From the NCBI RefSeq assembly GCF_000698555.1, contig NZ_JFHE01000051.1, positions 1-34,446 on the forward strand: a DNA stretch of 34,446 nucleotides, in the 5' to 3' direction. How positions within the stretch are numbered: position 1 is the stretch's first letter; each line of letters begins with the position of its first letter. The notes under the pieces are model-generated. The model was not told where the DNA came from and made no database searches. It was given only the letters and a program-made list of their open reading frames with translations. Position numbers and translations under genes: made by a program. This DNA is from Caballeronia grimmiae. Its GTDB lineage: Bacteria; Pseudomonadota; Gammaproteobacteria; Burkholderiales; Burkholderiaceae. Of the stretch, positions 9,438-17,304 are shown piece after piece.

Positions 9438-9970
9438 AACGACCGAAGGCCGGTACTGTTGTTGGCCAAAGGCGCTTTTCAGTGCGCTCTCCGGACTACA
9501 TGCCGTACCACAGCACCCTGCGCTGGTTCGAGGCGACGCGATGGGCGGCTATCTAACGTAAGTAGTCCCCGGCTACTTCGCGAAGGCTTTAAGGCGTTTC
9601 AAGGCATTGAGTAAACCTGCTTGGGAGCGACGCGAGGCGATGCCAATACGAATACTTTTCGGCGTCCGTTCGGATACTCCTTCAGGACTTCCGGATCAGC
9701 GACACGAGAAAGAAATGCTTGCAAACGGAGCCGCGTTGTGGCGTAGGTCCATTGGTTTTCCCGCATACCGTTCGGGTCATCGCTCAACTAAATCTATTCC
9801 GTGGAGCTCACGACGTGCCGTACTTGCGCAGGACTCGAAGTGTGCGCTATCCCGAAACCATCCAGCGTAATGAACGGGATTAGGCCCACGGCCCCTTTCT
9901 CATTGCTGGTTGTCGAGTCTATAAGCCGCTTGTTCATTATGTAAAGGGCTTCTCAGGACGGGTCGGCATC
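9438..9970. other. Gap without a confident gene
   Basis: About 530 bp between the recombinase remnant and the minus-strand secreted proteins. A 55-codon minus-strand frame (ATG near 9766, end 9599) encodes a natural-looking peptide (TTRLRLQAFLSRVADPEVL) but has no recognised family and no clear ribosome site. No terminator or repeat stands out. It is probably decayed mobile-element sequence. Confidence 0.4.
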
Positions 9971-10264
9971 TTAATAACACCGGTCGCGAACCGGATCAAA
10001 GCAATAGGCCGTTCCGCCGGACTCGCACACCTGTTCCATAGTACTGTTACAAACTAGGCCTTGATAGCACCGCTGAGAAGTTCCGTAGCAGTTGTCACCA
10101 TACCTCCCCGCGCAACGATACGGCGCGTAGCTTGGACATACTTTCGTTTCAACGATTGAACCGCGCCCCGAAGTCGAACCTGGGCCGTTAGCGGAATTTG
10201 TCGCCTGAACTGCGCAACCGACGTACAGACATGCGCTGAGCGAGACAATCGTTTTTCGGAGCAT
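9971..10264 (-). CDS. Small cysteine-rich secreted protein
   Basis: A 97-residue protein starting MLRKTIVSLSACLYVGCAV: a short basic N-terminus, a hydrophobic core and a cysteine at the likely processing site (LYVGC, an imperfect lipobox because of the Tyr). The mature part is cysteine-rich (VCPSYAPYRCAGRYGDNCYG, QRCYQGLVCNS, QVCESGGTAYCF, RDRCY), suggesting disulfide bonds in the periplasm or on the surface. I prefer the ATG at 10264 to the one at 10288 because it gives a compact leader. It follows the Tat-like protein gene by only a few bases, so the two probably form an operon. Family unknown. Confidence 0.6.
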   Translation of the reverse strand: MLRKTIVSLSACLYVGCAVQATNSANGPGSTSGRGSIVETKVCPSYAPYRCAGRYGDNCYGTSQRCYQGLVCNSTMEQVCESGGTAYCFDPVRDRCY

Positions 10265-10271
10265 ACTGGAC

Positions 10272-10889
10272 CTATTTACAATCGACACTAGGACCCGGAC
10301 GGGTATAGGGCTGAAGATATCGCGATTGCACGACGGCAGTCACGACCTCAGTCTGTTGTGGCTTCAATACTTTTTCTTCCCGCGTATTGCCTAGTGAGAC
10401 TATTGCCGCAATGTCTTTGTTTGCGTGAAGATTCTCCAACACAAAATTCGACGTGCCGTCGATAGGCTGGAGCACGAGTGCCGTGTTCGAACTTCGAATA
10501 AGATCTGGAGGCTCATAGCCATCGAGATCAGCGTCAGTCCAAACAATCGCAGGTTTCGCTGTACTTGACGAGAAACAGCCAATGATGATTGAGTTGTTGA
10601 TGTTCTGGGGAAGCGAGTGGAACACAAGCTTGCGGGTTGGAACACTCCCAGAAACTCCAAGTTCCAGAAAGCATATACCGACCTGTCGCGGGTAGTTTGC
10701 AAACCCAACCACTGCGACTTCCCGTCGACCGCTACCGCAATCTTTTCCCTCAACAAGCTGCGGCCCCGTGGCGTTACCACTGATTAGAGGTCTTCGATGG
10801 ATAGGGTATTCCGCATAGCATGACGTGCTCAGTAAGGCCGTCAGCGAGACGATACCCATGAACGATGCGAATTGTCTTCTAGTGGACAT
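10272..10889 (-). CDS. Hypothetical exported protein with Tat-like leader
   Basis: A 205-residue protein from the ATG at 10889. The N-terminus STRRQFASFMGIVSL has a twin-arginine (S/T-R-R-x-F) pattern and is followed by TALLSTSCYAEYP, so it may be a Tat substrate, possibly a lipoprotein (LSTSC is a weak lipobox). The mature domain has no family I recognise; it contains two widely spaced acidic/hydrophobic blocks (IVWTDADLDGYEPPDL and TEVVTAVVQSRYLQPY). An in-frame ATG 12 codons upstream would add residues before the twin arginines. The downstream cysteine-rich gene starts 7 bp after its stop. Base composition is less GC-rich than in the flanking replication genes. Confidence 0.62.
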   Translation of the reverse strand: MSTRRQFASFMGIVSLTALLSTSCYAEYPIHRRPLISGNATGPQLVEGKDCGSGRREVAVVGFANYPRQVGICFLELGVSGSVPTRKLVFHSLPQNINNSIIIGCFSSSTAKPAIVWTDADLDGYEPPDLIRSSNTALVLQPIDGTSNFVLENLHANKDIAAIVSLGNTREEKVLKPQQTEVVTAVVQSRYLQPYTRPGPSVDCK

Positions 10890-11040
10890 ATCCCACGACG
10901 TGTGGTAGTTATGCGGTTTTCCCACTATAGCTCAAGGACCAGATATAAAAAAGCGCAACTTCGGCAATTATCGAATGCTTACGCCTGAACCAACGACTGT
11001 CAAGAAGTCCACAGTAGGTGCTCTATCGATCCATGCTTGT

Positions 11041-12978
11041 TCAATAAATTTTTGTTAAGGAAAACTTACCCGATTGCTCATCACCTACATTTAACCAACT
11101 CCCGGAGAGGGACCACTGTTTGGGTTCAATGTCGATTTGTCCACTGAACCGAGCACCCGAAGAAGTAAGTCCGAAGTCAACGCTCCCATCAGGCTGCACC
11201 TGGCCGTCTTTTATAAAAAAATCGTCTTCGGTCCCACTCCCGCTTCCCGTCATACCCCCCTCCTCATTGATTACTACGGTTACTGCGCCAGCGTCTCCAC
11301 CCTGAAAAGTGCCGGTATATGTTCCTGCGTACGACCGTATTCGCGCCGCATAGAAGCCCGAGAACGCTTCAAACTTCGGGTTTTCGTTTTGCCCGGCGAT
11401 CCCCTGAGCGAGTACAAGCGATACTTGATGCTCGCCAGAAAGATCTATCGATGATTTATTGAGATCGATCTCTGTTATCGGTTTAACTAACGTCTCTGGA
11501 AAACGGAATACCCCGTCGATGTAGACGTTAAATGTGTCAGCGACTTTCTTGTCGGCGGGCGCGACTCGAATATCCGTGCGGACGTGGAGGATCGGACGAT
11601 GAATAATATCCGCGAATACGACGTAATGTTCGTTTTTTGTCCCTTCAACCAGCTTTCTCGATGGAAGCGGCGTTATTCGCATAATGTCATAGGCACTGTT
11701 CTGGCCGAGCTCCGCCGCGTCGAACGATCGACGAAAGCTTGCTTTTCTAAAGAAAGACGCGTCGGATCCGAGTTGAAAAATTTGGCCGTAGTCCTGCGCA
11801 GGACGCACACCAGAGTATGTAACGTGGAGGTCACTCTGCGCGATTGCTACCTCCAGTGTTTGGCCTGGCGAATTTGGATCGTAGGCGAACAGGCTGCAGA
11901 CGGACGGACCACACTTGGTGCTAAATACAAGGACCGTGTGTCCTTCCCATTGCTTCCCTTCTGCTGTCGGACGGTCGACGACAAAGTTCAGCATTTGAGG
12001 ACGCCCGAAGCTCATGGCAGCCAGAAATTTATGCAACGCCGCTCTCTTTTCGGCAGGCGTTGGAGCAAACGGGATCCGCTGAGCGTAATAAGTATTCGGG
12101 TAGGTGGACAGCAGTGTATCGGCCGGGAGACTTGCTTGCCCGTCTCCATGAGCAGCCAGGTTGAAATGCATCGACGCTGCTAGGTCTCTCCCAATGATGT
12201 CATCCCCCCCCGCTGTCGCGACACGTTCTTGATAGCGGACAAACAGGGGCGGTGATGTTATTGCGTTATCGAAAAACCATTTGGCAACCGCGCTCATTCC
12301 GAAACAGACCCCATCCATAAAAGTATAATCAATCGGACTCGACTGATTTTGAAACCGTGTTGTAAAATTACGGATAAAAAAGCCGTGCGTTGCTGGATTA
12401 AAACCAACTGCGCGATGGGGGGTGGCCTTGATGCTCGATGAACTTCCAGATACTACAGCAGCGGCGCTGAAGTGGGCGATAGGGAACGAGATAAGGCCAT
12501 CTGAATCTGAGAGCACCTCCAAAGGCTCATAGTGGCCGCTCTCTTCATCTATAAATACAGGCAATGCAACGTCGCCCTTGGTTTGATCGTACGGGATTGT
12601 TACCAGCACCGGCCTCAAAAAAACTGCATCAGATCGTTTCGCCGAGCGGGAGAGGATTAATATCTTTGAAGAAAAAGCTAGGCCACTATCATTTTGTGCG
12701 GTTAAATCTCGGTCGGAGGGCACTTCCTTATAAGATAAGGTGATCGTCTCCGCGTCGTCGGATAAGGCTTTAGGCGGAATATCGACTCTTGCGCCGTATA
12801 TTGGGCTCCTGATATCGACAACGGTCAGGACGCCGCCACTGCTGTTCTCGATGGTTCGCGATACGCCGAATCCCGAGGCGTTCGCAGGCGTATCGTCGCC
12901 ACCGCCGCCGCAGCCTAGGAGAAGGATCGCAACGGCGTACACGAATGCGGTTTCGATTACAGGCACGAGCTTGCGCAT
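11041..12978 (-). CDS. Large lipoprotein, possible papain-fold peptidase
   Basis: A 645-residue protein from the ATG at 12978, which has GGGGGC six bases before it; another ATG six codons upstream is possible. A classic lipobox (LLLGC, Cys23) and a Gly-rich tether come first. A beta-rich ZU5-like segment follows (about 50-170, with IPPKALSDDAETITLSY and FPIAHFSAAAVVSG). The middle part has DGVCFGMSAVAKWFFD (Cys225), WEGHTVLVF (His347) and FAYDPNSPG (Asp367), which is the order and spacing of a papain-like Cys-His-Asp/Asn triad. The C-terminal part is beta-rich (YTGTFQGGDAGAVTVV). It is predicted to be membrane-anchored. Peptidase function is inference; the triad pattern could also belong to a transglutaminase-like fold. 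Codons are AT-richer than in imuB or trfA, which suggests transfer. Confidence 0.72.
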   Translation of the reverse strand: MRKLVPVIETAFVYAVAILLLGCGGGGDDTPANASGFGVSRTIENSSGGVLTVVDIRSPIYGARVDIPPKALSDDAETITLSYKEVPSDRDLTAQNDSGLAFSSKILILSRSAKRSDAVFLRPVLVTIPYDQTKGDVALPVFIDEESGHYEPLEVLSDSDGLISFPIAHFSAAAVVSGSSSSIKATPHRAVGFNPATHGFFIRNFTTRFQNQSSPIDYTFMDGVCFGMSAVAKWFFDNAITSPPLFVRYQERVATAGGDDIIGRDLAASMHFNLAAHGDGQASLPADTLLSTYPNTYYAQRIPFAPTPAEKRAALHKFLAAMSFGRPQMLNFVVDRPTAEGKQWEGHTVLVFSTKCGPSVCSLFAYDPNSPGQTLEVAIAQSDLHVTYSGVRPAQDYGQIFQLGSDASFFRKASFRRSFDAAELGQNSAYDIMRITPLPSRKLVEGTKNEHYVVFADIIHRPILHVRTDIRVAPADKKVADTFNVYIDGVFRFPETLVKPITEIDLNKSSIDLSGEHQVSLVLAQGIAGQNENPKFEAFSGFYAARIRSYAGTYTGTFQGGDAGAVTVVINEEGGMTGSGSGTEDDFFIKDGQVQPDGSVDFGLTSSGARFSGQIDIEPKQWSLSGSWLNVGDEQSGKFSLTKIY

Positions 12979-13209
12979 GGCAGCCCCCAGCTTCATCTGA
13001 TGCCCACGCAGGCACTGTCAACAGCGCGGTCAGGTGCCCGCACGACGCGTCGATAGTTACTCTTGATCTCATTCTAGACGCTGACATCGAATTTTCAGAA
13101 TTATTTCGAAGTACAAACGGGCGACGTGCGGTCATCAAGCTAAACGCCTACTACAGCGCGCGGGTGTGCTACGCAGGTAAGCGGCTGGCCAACTCTCGGC
13201 CTTAGCTAG

Positions 13210-14256
13210 TCACGGCCGGCGCTCGGCGATAAGGCCGTTCTCATCTCGATACGTAATGTGCGCAGTGGCCGCGAGCACTGCTAACAGACTCTCAAAATGA
13301 GATTCCACATCTCCTTCATGCGCACCCTTCTCTTCCCAGCGCAATATCATATTCGCTGCTGCAAAGGAAGGAGTCACGGTGAGGAGCCGGTCAGCCCGAT
13401 ACCTGTGCCACAGCCGTTTCAACTTTGACGTCGCTTCAGTTTGCCAATCGCCCGTCAGCACGGTATCGTCCCCGCGAACGACAAAGCTACCAGACGTTGT
13501 CTGAAATCGAGACATGCCTTGGCTCGCCGGGTATCGCTTGGCAGCCTGGGCATGCGCGTCAGCCAGAGACTGAGCTCGAGCTTGAGCTTCTGCCTGCGCT
13601 TCCTTCTCGAGTTGCCCGGCTCGGGGATTGAACAGCCACTTCCGTCCTTCGACAGACTCACTGATAAAGGATCGTATTTTGGCCCAGTCCACTGAGCGAT
13701 CCAACCTCCAGGCATCCAGTTCGATCGCGGGTATCTGCATGCGAGCAAGTTTTCGAAGCTATTCATCGTCCACAAGATGCTCGACCGCGACTTCGATGAT
13801 TAACTGTCGGTCATGCGTTGTCACGACGGCGTCGGCCACGATCTCCCCCAAACGGACTTCGAGCCGCGGCTCAACATAAGAGACTGCGCGCCCTTTCAAG
13901 CAGCGGTTTGCATGCCCAACATGAGAGCCAATGCTTACCCGCGCCTCCACAGCGAGATCAGGTATGCGAACTACATCGCCTTCGAGGATTACTTGTTTCA
14001 CGGCCTTATGCAGTGCCGTCTCCGCTGCGTGCTGGCAATCCGCTGTGGATAGGTGCGCAAAGTGCCACGCGGTTTGGGTTCCCTTCTTGGCAATCACACG
14101 TGAGCCGCAGGCAACGCAGCAGCACGCACATGCTTTACCGCGGGGAACCTCTGAAACATGCACAAGCTTGCCCGATACGTTCAGCGCGAACACCGCGTCT
14201 TTCGCCCGTCCATCCCGGGGACTCGGGCGAGTGGACTCCATCGCATTAACGCGCAC
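13210..14256 (-). pseudogene. CoiA-like competence-family gene split by an amber stop
   Basis: The first part (14256 to 13759) carries the CoiA-type N-terminal domain: a zinc-finger-like CVACGSRVIAKKG, WHFAHLS, and ETALHKAVKQVI, then a nuclease-like region (VADAVVTTHDRQLIIEVAVEH). It stops at a TAG at 13759-13761. The same frame then continues without any shift as LRKLARM-QIPAIELD and on to 13210, which is exactly how a CoiA-family protein continues (DWAKIRSFI, KWLFNPRA). So one codon, likely AAG or CAG originally, has become TAG. The downstream half has an Ala/Gln-rich coiled region. The product would be cytoplasmic. It is either inactivated, read by amber suppression, or a sequencing error. 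Confidence 0.72.
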
Positions 14257-14292
14257 AATACAAACCTTTGTTCAGAAACCGAATTCGTTGCA

Positions 14293-14415
14293 CTATCGTT
14301 TGATGATCCGTTGCGCCGCACGCTGGATCGCCTCCGTCTTCCGATGATGATCGCGCTGTTTTTTGCTAAGCGGCCGATCTCCTGCTGCGTCCGAAGAGTC
14401 CTGGCGCGCGGCCAT
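14293..14415 (-). CDS. Small basic hypothetical protein
   Basis: A 40-codon frame, ATG at 14415, encoding MAARQDSSDAAGDRPLSKKQ and a strongly basic helix (RDHHRKTEAIQRAAQRIIKR). It begins a few bases after the stop codon (14421) of the upstream decayed gene and ends shortly before the CoiA-like gene, so it may be translationally coupled within the same minus-strand operon. No clear ribosome site and no family. Low confidence because of length. Confidence 0.35.
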   Translation of the reverse strand: MAARQDSSDAAGDRPLSKKQRDHHRKTEAIQRAAQRIIKR

Positions 14416-14420
14416 TTGCA

Positions 14421-15161
14421 CTATAGGGTTTCGAGTTTGTCTAACGTGAGGGCACTTAGTACGCTCCTTGCCGATCGTGACATCGGCAGCATCGCCAACA
14501 TCGCGAAGTTGGCCTGAGTAAAGAACACGCGTGCTGCATCGCACTCTTCGTGGACTTTCCGCGCGTCCTCTGGCAAATGGACCGATTCGTTGAATAGTTC
14601 TGCAGCCCTGCGATATCGACGGCTTGCGGATCAGCAGCGAGCAAAGCATCTGCCCGACGCCAGAGTGAGGAGATCCGTCGCTCCGAAAGCGATAGCGCAG
14701 CCGAGCCGCGGATAACGCCTTTCTCAACTTCCTTGTAGCGCGCGGCAGCACGGTTGCTTGCCAATCCAGACGCTAAGAGATCGCGGACTTCTGATTCTGA
14801 GCGTTCGACTACGTAAACAACTGCCATATTGGGCGCCGCTGCTGATTCGACGCCGAAGTTCCCTTTCCGCCTCTGGGCAAGCTTTTGCAAATGCGGCGAC
14901 CCGGCGAACCCAATTTTCCGCTTCTTGGTATGCGGCACGTACTACACGTTCCGTTCTTTTGTGCGGCGTTCCACAATTCGTCAAGGCACAATGCGTTTCC
15001 GATCCGAAGCCATACGGCCAGACAACGCGCCCGAGCCCGATGTGCGCGGGGTTGACCTTCTCGACGTAGCCAGGCAAGTTTTGGAGTTTCGCTTGGCGTT
15101 CTGACTGTACGGCAAAGTTGATCAATGTCGATTTGCATATGCTTGATAGTTCGATCAGCAA
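14421..15161 (-). pseudogene. Hypothetical gene with two compensating frameshifts
   Basis: Three protein-like segments lie in order on the minus strand but in two frames. The N-terminal segment (about 15161 to 14880: ICKSTLINFAVQSERQAKL, PAHIGLGRVVWPYGFGSET, RTERVVRAAYQEAENWV) is in one frame. The middle segment (about 14850 to 14630: MAVVYVVERSESEVRDLLA, SNRAAARYKEVEKGVIRG, ISSLWRRADALLAADP) is in another. The C-terminal segment (AAELFNESVHLPEDARKVHE, AARVFFTQANFAMLAML, ending LTLDKLETL at 14421) is back in the first frame. Two opposite single-base indels would produce this. Joined, it is a helical protein of about 245 residues with no family I recognise. The start may be the TTG at 15161 or a codon upstream. 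Confidence 0.5.
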
Positions 15162-15259
15162 GCTCGATCACACCCCAATTCTTAAGAGACTGCGTCTGCG
15201 GACCTCGAAAGGAAGTTTCCCAGAATTGGCATAGCGAATGACGTGTCGCGGCGTATCAC

Positions 15260-15291
15260 CCTGCCACCTATTGCGCTTTACAGGTGGCAGG
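15260..15291. repeat. Perfect 10-bp inverted repeat
   Basis: CCTGCCACCT at 15260-15269 and AGGTGGCAGG at 15282-15291 form a perfect 10-bp stem around a 12-nt loop, between the stop of the DUF3892 gene and the upstream end of the decayed gene. There is no T-run on either side, so it is not a standard terminator; it could still define a transcript end or be a protein site. Confidence 0.6.
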
Positions 15292-15316
15292 ATGGGCTCT
15301 AATCACACCGGGCACT

Positions 15317-15628
15317 CTATCGCAACGGCAGCGAAAGAAGATTGTCCGACTTACGACCATCTGCAACGGTCTGGACATATTTAATACGGCCGTTGCTATG
15401 CACACGCACCCAAGCTCCCGTGCGTCCGGGGTTTGAATCTGGGCACCAAACCCGATCTTGATTGTAGCTTTCGATGAAAGCCACAATCTGCTCACGGGAT
15501 GAACGCGTGGGCTCGCCAACGACCTTTCCGTCGACGATTTTGATCCACCATAGATAGGCAATGTGCTCGTGGCTACTGCCACCAGACATCTCCCTCGCTA
15601 CACACTTGTACGTCGTTTTTGCGGCCAT
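15317..15628 (-). CDS. DUF3892 domain protein
   Basis: A 103-residue protein from the ATG at 15628 (MAAKTTYKCVAREMSGGSSH). It matches the small DUF3892 family, whose hallmarks are MSGGxxHEHIAxLWW near the N-terminus and a C-terminal KYVQTVADGRKSDNLLSLP, both present. The function of this family is not known. Fifteen more codons are open upstream, but the family begins at this ATG. A hairpin at 15661-15686 lies in its presumed leader. It is divergent from the small gene starting at 15773. Confidence 0.82.
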   Translation of the reverse strand: MAAKTTYKCVAREMSGGSSHEHIAYLWWIKIVDGKVVGEPTRSSREQIVAFIESYNQDRVWCPDSNPGRTGAWVRVHSNGRIKYVQTVADGRKSDNLLSLPLR

Positions 15629-15660
15629 GGGTTTTCGCTTCCTAGTTCGCAACGTAAGGA

Positions 15661-15686
15661 AGCCGGGGCTCATTGCGACCCCGGCT
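15661..15686. repeat. 8-bp inverted repeat in DUF3892 leader region
   Basis: AGCCGGGG and CCCCGGCT flank a 10-nt loop about 33 bp upstream of the DUF3892 start. It can fold in RNA of either strand. There is no U-tract, so a leader structure is more likely than a terminator. Confidence 0.5.
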
Positions 15687-15772
15687 CGCTATACAACTCC
15701 GTTGTTAAACGGACGGCCACGACCGGCAATGTTCACAAACCGTTTCGAGACGACCCCGACGGAAGCGTACAT

Positions 15773-15988
15773 ATGCACGGACATGGACAGGCTTCGGAAA
15801 ATGGCAGACTCTCGCCATCAACTGCTCCTATCTCAACAGCTCGGCACGACAGGAACCCTTCGGCAGACGTGCCGAACCTAGGTCAAGTAGCAGTTTGGAA
15901 AAACCCACACGCCAGCTATGGTCGGAGACCAAGTGATACACTGGCTGCTCTTGTGAAGCAAAGTAAGCCGGCGGGAGGACACCACTAA
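15773..15988 (+). CDS. Small hypothetical protein
   Basis: A 71-residue frame (MHGHGQASENGRLSPSTAP to the C-terminal VKQSKPAGGHH). No family is recognised. Three things support it: GGAAG seven bases before the ATG, a natural-looking hydrophilic sequence, and a strong intrinsic terminator 14 bp after the TAA. The N-terminal half is Ser/Thr/Pro-rich and probably disordered. It is divergent from the DUF3892 gene. Confidence 0.42.
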   Translation: MHGHGQASENGRLSPSTAPISTARHDRNPSADVPNLGQVAVWKNPHASYGRRPSDTLAALVKQSKPAGGHH

Positions 15989-16002
15989 TCCCTTGTCGCA
16001 CG

Positions 16003-16035
16003 CGGCCGGGCACCACCCCGGCCGTTTCTCTTTTT
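16003..16035 (+). terminator. Intrinsic terminator
   Basis: CGGCCGGG (16003-16010) and CCCGGCCG (16017-16024) form a perfect 8-bp stem with a 6-nt loop, followed by TTTCTCTTTTTT. It ends plus-strand transcription from the small gene at 15773. Confidence 0.85.
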
Positions 16036-16059
16036 TAGCGGAACCACAATATCTTGTGT

Positions 16060-16088
16060 TTGGTCGTCGCCTGAATACAAAGTATAGT
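16060..16088 (+). promoter_or_regulatory. Sigma70-like promoter of the XRE leader
   Basis: TTGGTC at 16060-16065, a 17-bp spacer, and TATAGT at 16083-16088. Transcription would start near 16095, just before a terminator hairpin and 120 bp before the XRE gene. Confidence 0.55.
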
Positions 16089-16096
16089 GGAAAAAG

Positions 16097-16135
16097 GGTC
16101 TCGGGGGGTACTTCTTTCCGAGACCATTTTTTATT
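16097..16135 (+). terminator. Leader terminator or attenuator
   Basis: GGTCTCGG (16097-16104) pairs with CCGAGACC (16118-16125), followed by ATTTTTTATT. Transcripts from the promoter at 16060 would end after about 40 nt, so the XRE gene is either attenuated or driven by a second promoter between 16136 and 16212. Confidence 0.75.
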
Positions 16136-16191
16136 CTGACGATTTATTGTGCCAGATCGAGTCAGCTCGCGGTACAAGTTATCAACAGACA

Positions 16192-16207
16192 GTGCCATAT
16201 TTGGCAC
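16192..16207. promoter_or_regulatory. Palindromic operator before the XRE gene
   Basis: GTGCCATATTTGGCAC is a perfect palindrome with 6-bp arms and a 4-bp centre, five bases before the ATG at 16213. A half-site TGTGCCAG lies about 43 bp upstream. This is typical of an autoregulatory site for the XRE protein encoded directly downstream. Confidence 0.6.
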
Positions 16208-16212
16208 GAGCC

Positions 16213-16566
16213 ATGACGCCAGAACAAGAACTCGATTTCCTCCGCTCCGCAACCGAAAGGGACATTGCTGGATACTTGGCTATGCGGGTCCGTCGAGAGC
16301 GAATTCGAGGGGGATATTCCCAGCCCGCTTTTGCGGAAAAAGCGGGCATTGCGCTACGCACCTATAAACGGTTCGAATTAAGCGGCATTGGAAGTATTGA
16401 AACCCTCACTCGCGTCTTGATGGCAATGGGGCATGCACGAGGCTTTTTCACGCTGTTCCCGCAGCCCATGCCCTCAGGTCAGCCAACACTTGCTGAACGA
16501 ATCGGTGCAATCAGCAAAATTGCCGAAGACGCTACGCGCGGCGAAGCCGAGAAGAATATCGACTGA
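16213..16566 (+). CDS. XRE-family HTH transcriptional regulator
   Basis: A 117-residue protein. Residues about 18-80 form a helix-turn-helix of the XRE/Cro type (MRVRRERIRGGYSQPAFAEK, GIALRTYKRFELSGIGSIET, LTRVLMAMGHARGFFTLFP). The C-terminal tail is charged. The ATG at 16213 is chosen because the sequence upstream of it in the same frame is non-coding in character and contains a promoter, a terminator and an operator. It converges on the Abi-family gene: its stop lies 19 bp from that gene's stop. Single XRE genes next to HEPN or Abi genes often act as their regulator or antitoxin, but that role is inference here. Confidence 0.82.
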   Translation: MTPEQELDFLRSATERDIAGYLAMRVRRERIRGGYSQPAFAEKAGIALRTYKRFELSGIGSIETLTRVLMAMGHARGFFTLFPQPMPSGQPTLAERIGAISKIAEDATRGEAEKNID

Positions 16567-16585
16567 CGGCGATCTTGCGCCGCCA

Positions 16586-17266
16586 CTATGGCTTCTGCTT
16601 CACGACCGCCGTGATGGTTTCGATGCTGTCCATCCAGCCGGCAGTCGTTTTGCACCGCCAGGAAACAAGGCTTCGAATCGAGGCATAGAAATCCAGTAGG
16701 TTGTAGGAGATGATCGGTTCGTGATGGGCGATGCGATTCCGTAGCTTGCGCAACTTTTCAAGCTCGATTCCCATCAACGTGCGGCATTGCGCGACCGTGT
16801 GAGCATCCGGCAAGTTCGGAAAAACTGCGCGCAGAAACGGTGTCCACAATCGACCATCGTGTCTTTGGGTCAGCATTTGCGACCAAAAAGCCATCTTCAG
16901 TTCGGCGATGACCTTGCCCGTTTCGCCCTGAGCAAACTTCCTTCGCGTGTCGATCAGTTCCCGTTGAGGGTTGAAGCCATAGCGTGGGGCCGGCAATGTT
17001 CTTTCGAATCCAGCGACCCACGGCCAGTCAGCCCCATAGCGCCGCTCGATGCCGTCGCAAATTCCGTTTCGGACGGTGACTTCGCAGATTTGTAGCGGAG
17101 TCAAAAATGCCCCCGACAACTGCGCATTCCATCCGTAAAGCTTGATCGGGTGAAGCGCGTCATTGTTTCCGGCGTTGGCGGCCGCTTGAATATAGGTTCC
17201 GAGCCGCGCTGGCGACAACGCTAAGCTGATGGCATCCAGCTCGGCTTGAGTTAGGGCAAGTGACAT
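16586..17266 (-). CDS. Abi-family HEPN protein (putative RNase toxin)
   Basis: A 226-residue protein of the Abi-like family. Its order of blocks is typical: LSPARLGTYIQAA, IKLYGWNAQLSGAFLTPLQI, EVTVRNGICDGIERRYG, GKVIAELKMAFWSQML, LWTPFLRAVFP and LRNRIAHHEPI. The HEPN motif R-N-x-x-x-H is present as R176-N177-RIA-H181, and a second R-N pair is at 66-67. HEPN proteins of this type are metal-independent ribonucleases used in abortive infection. It would act in the cytoplasm, killing or arresting phage-infected cells. The start lies four bases from the -35 box of a divergent promoter for a small RNA, and a convergent XRE regulator is downstream. I infer a toxin-antitoxin or Abi module. All visible active-site residues are intact. 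Confidence 0.87.
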   Translation of the reverse strand: MSLALTQAELDAISLALSPARLGTYIQAAANAGNNDALHPIKLYGWNAQLSGAFLTPLQICEVTVRNGICDGIERRYGADWPWVAGFERTLPAPRYGFNPQRELIDTRRKFAQGETGKVIAELKMAFWSQMLTQRHDGRLWTPFLRAVFPNLPDAHTVAQCRTLMGIELEKLRKLRNRIAHHEPIISYNLLDFYASIRSLVSWRCKTTAGWMDSIETITAVVKQKP

Positions 17267-17269
17267 CTG

Positions 17270-17298
17270 TTGACGAAACCGTTAATAATGGGTATGAT
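17270..17298 (+). promoter_or_regulatory. Strong sigma70 promoter for the small RNA
   Basis: TTGACG at 17270-17275, an ideal 17-bp spacer, and TATGAT at 17293-17298. It points away from the Abi gene. Predicted start is 17305-17306. No ribosome site with a credible open frame follows before the terminator. Confidence 0.75.
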
Positions 17299-17304
17299 GC
17301 TGCT

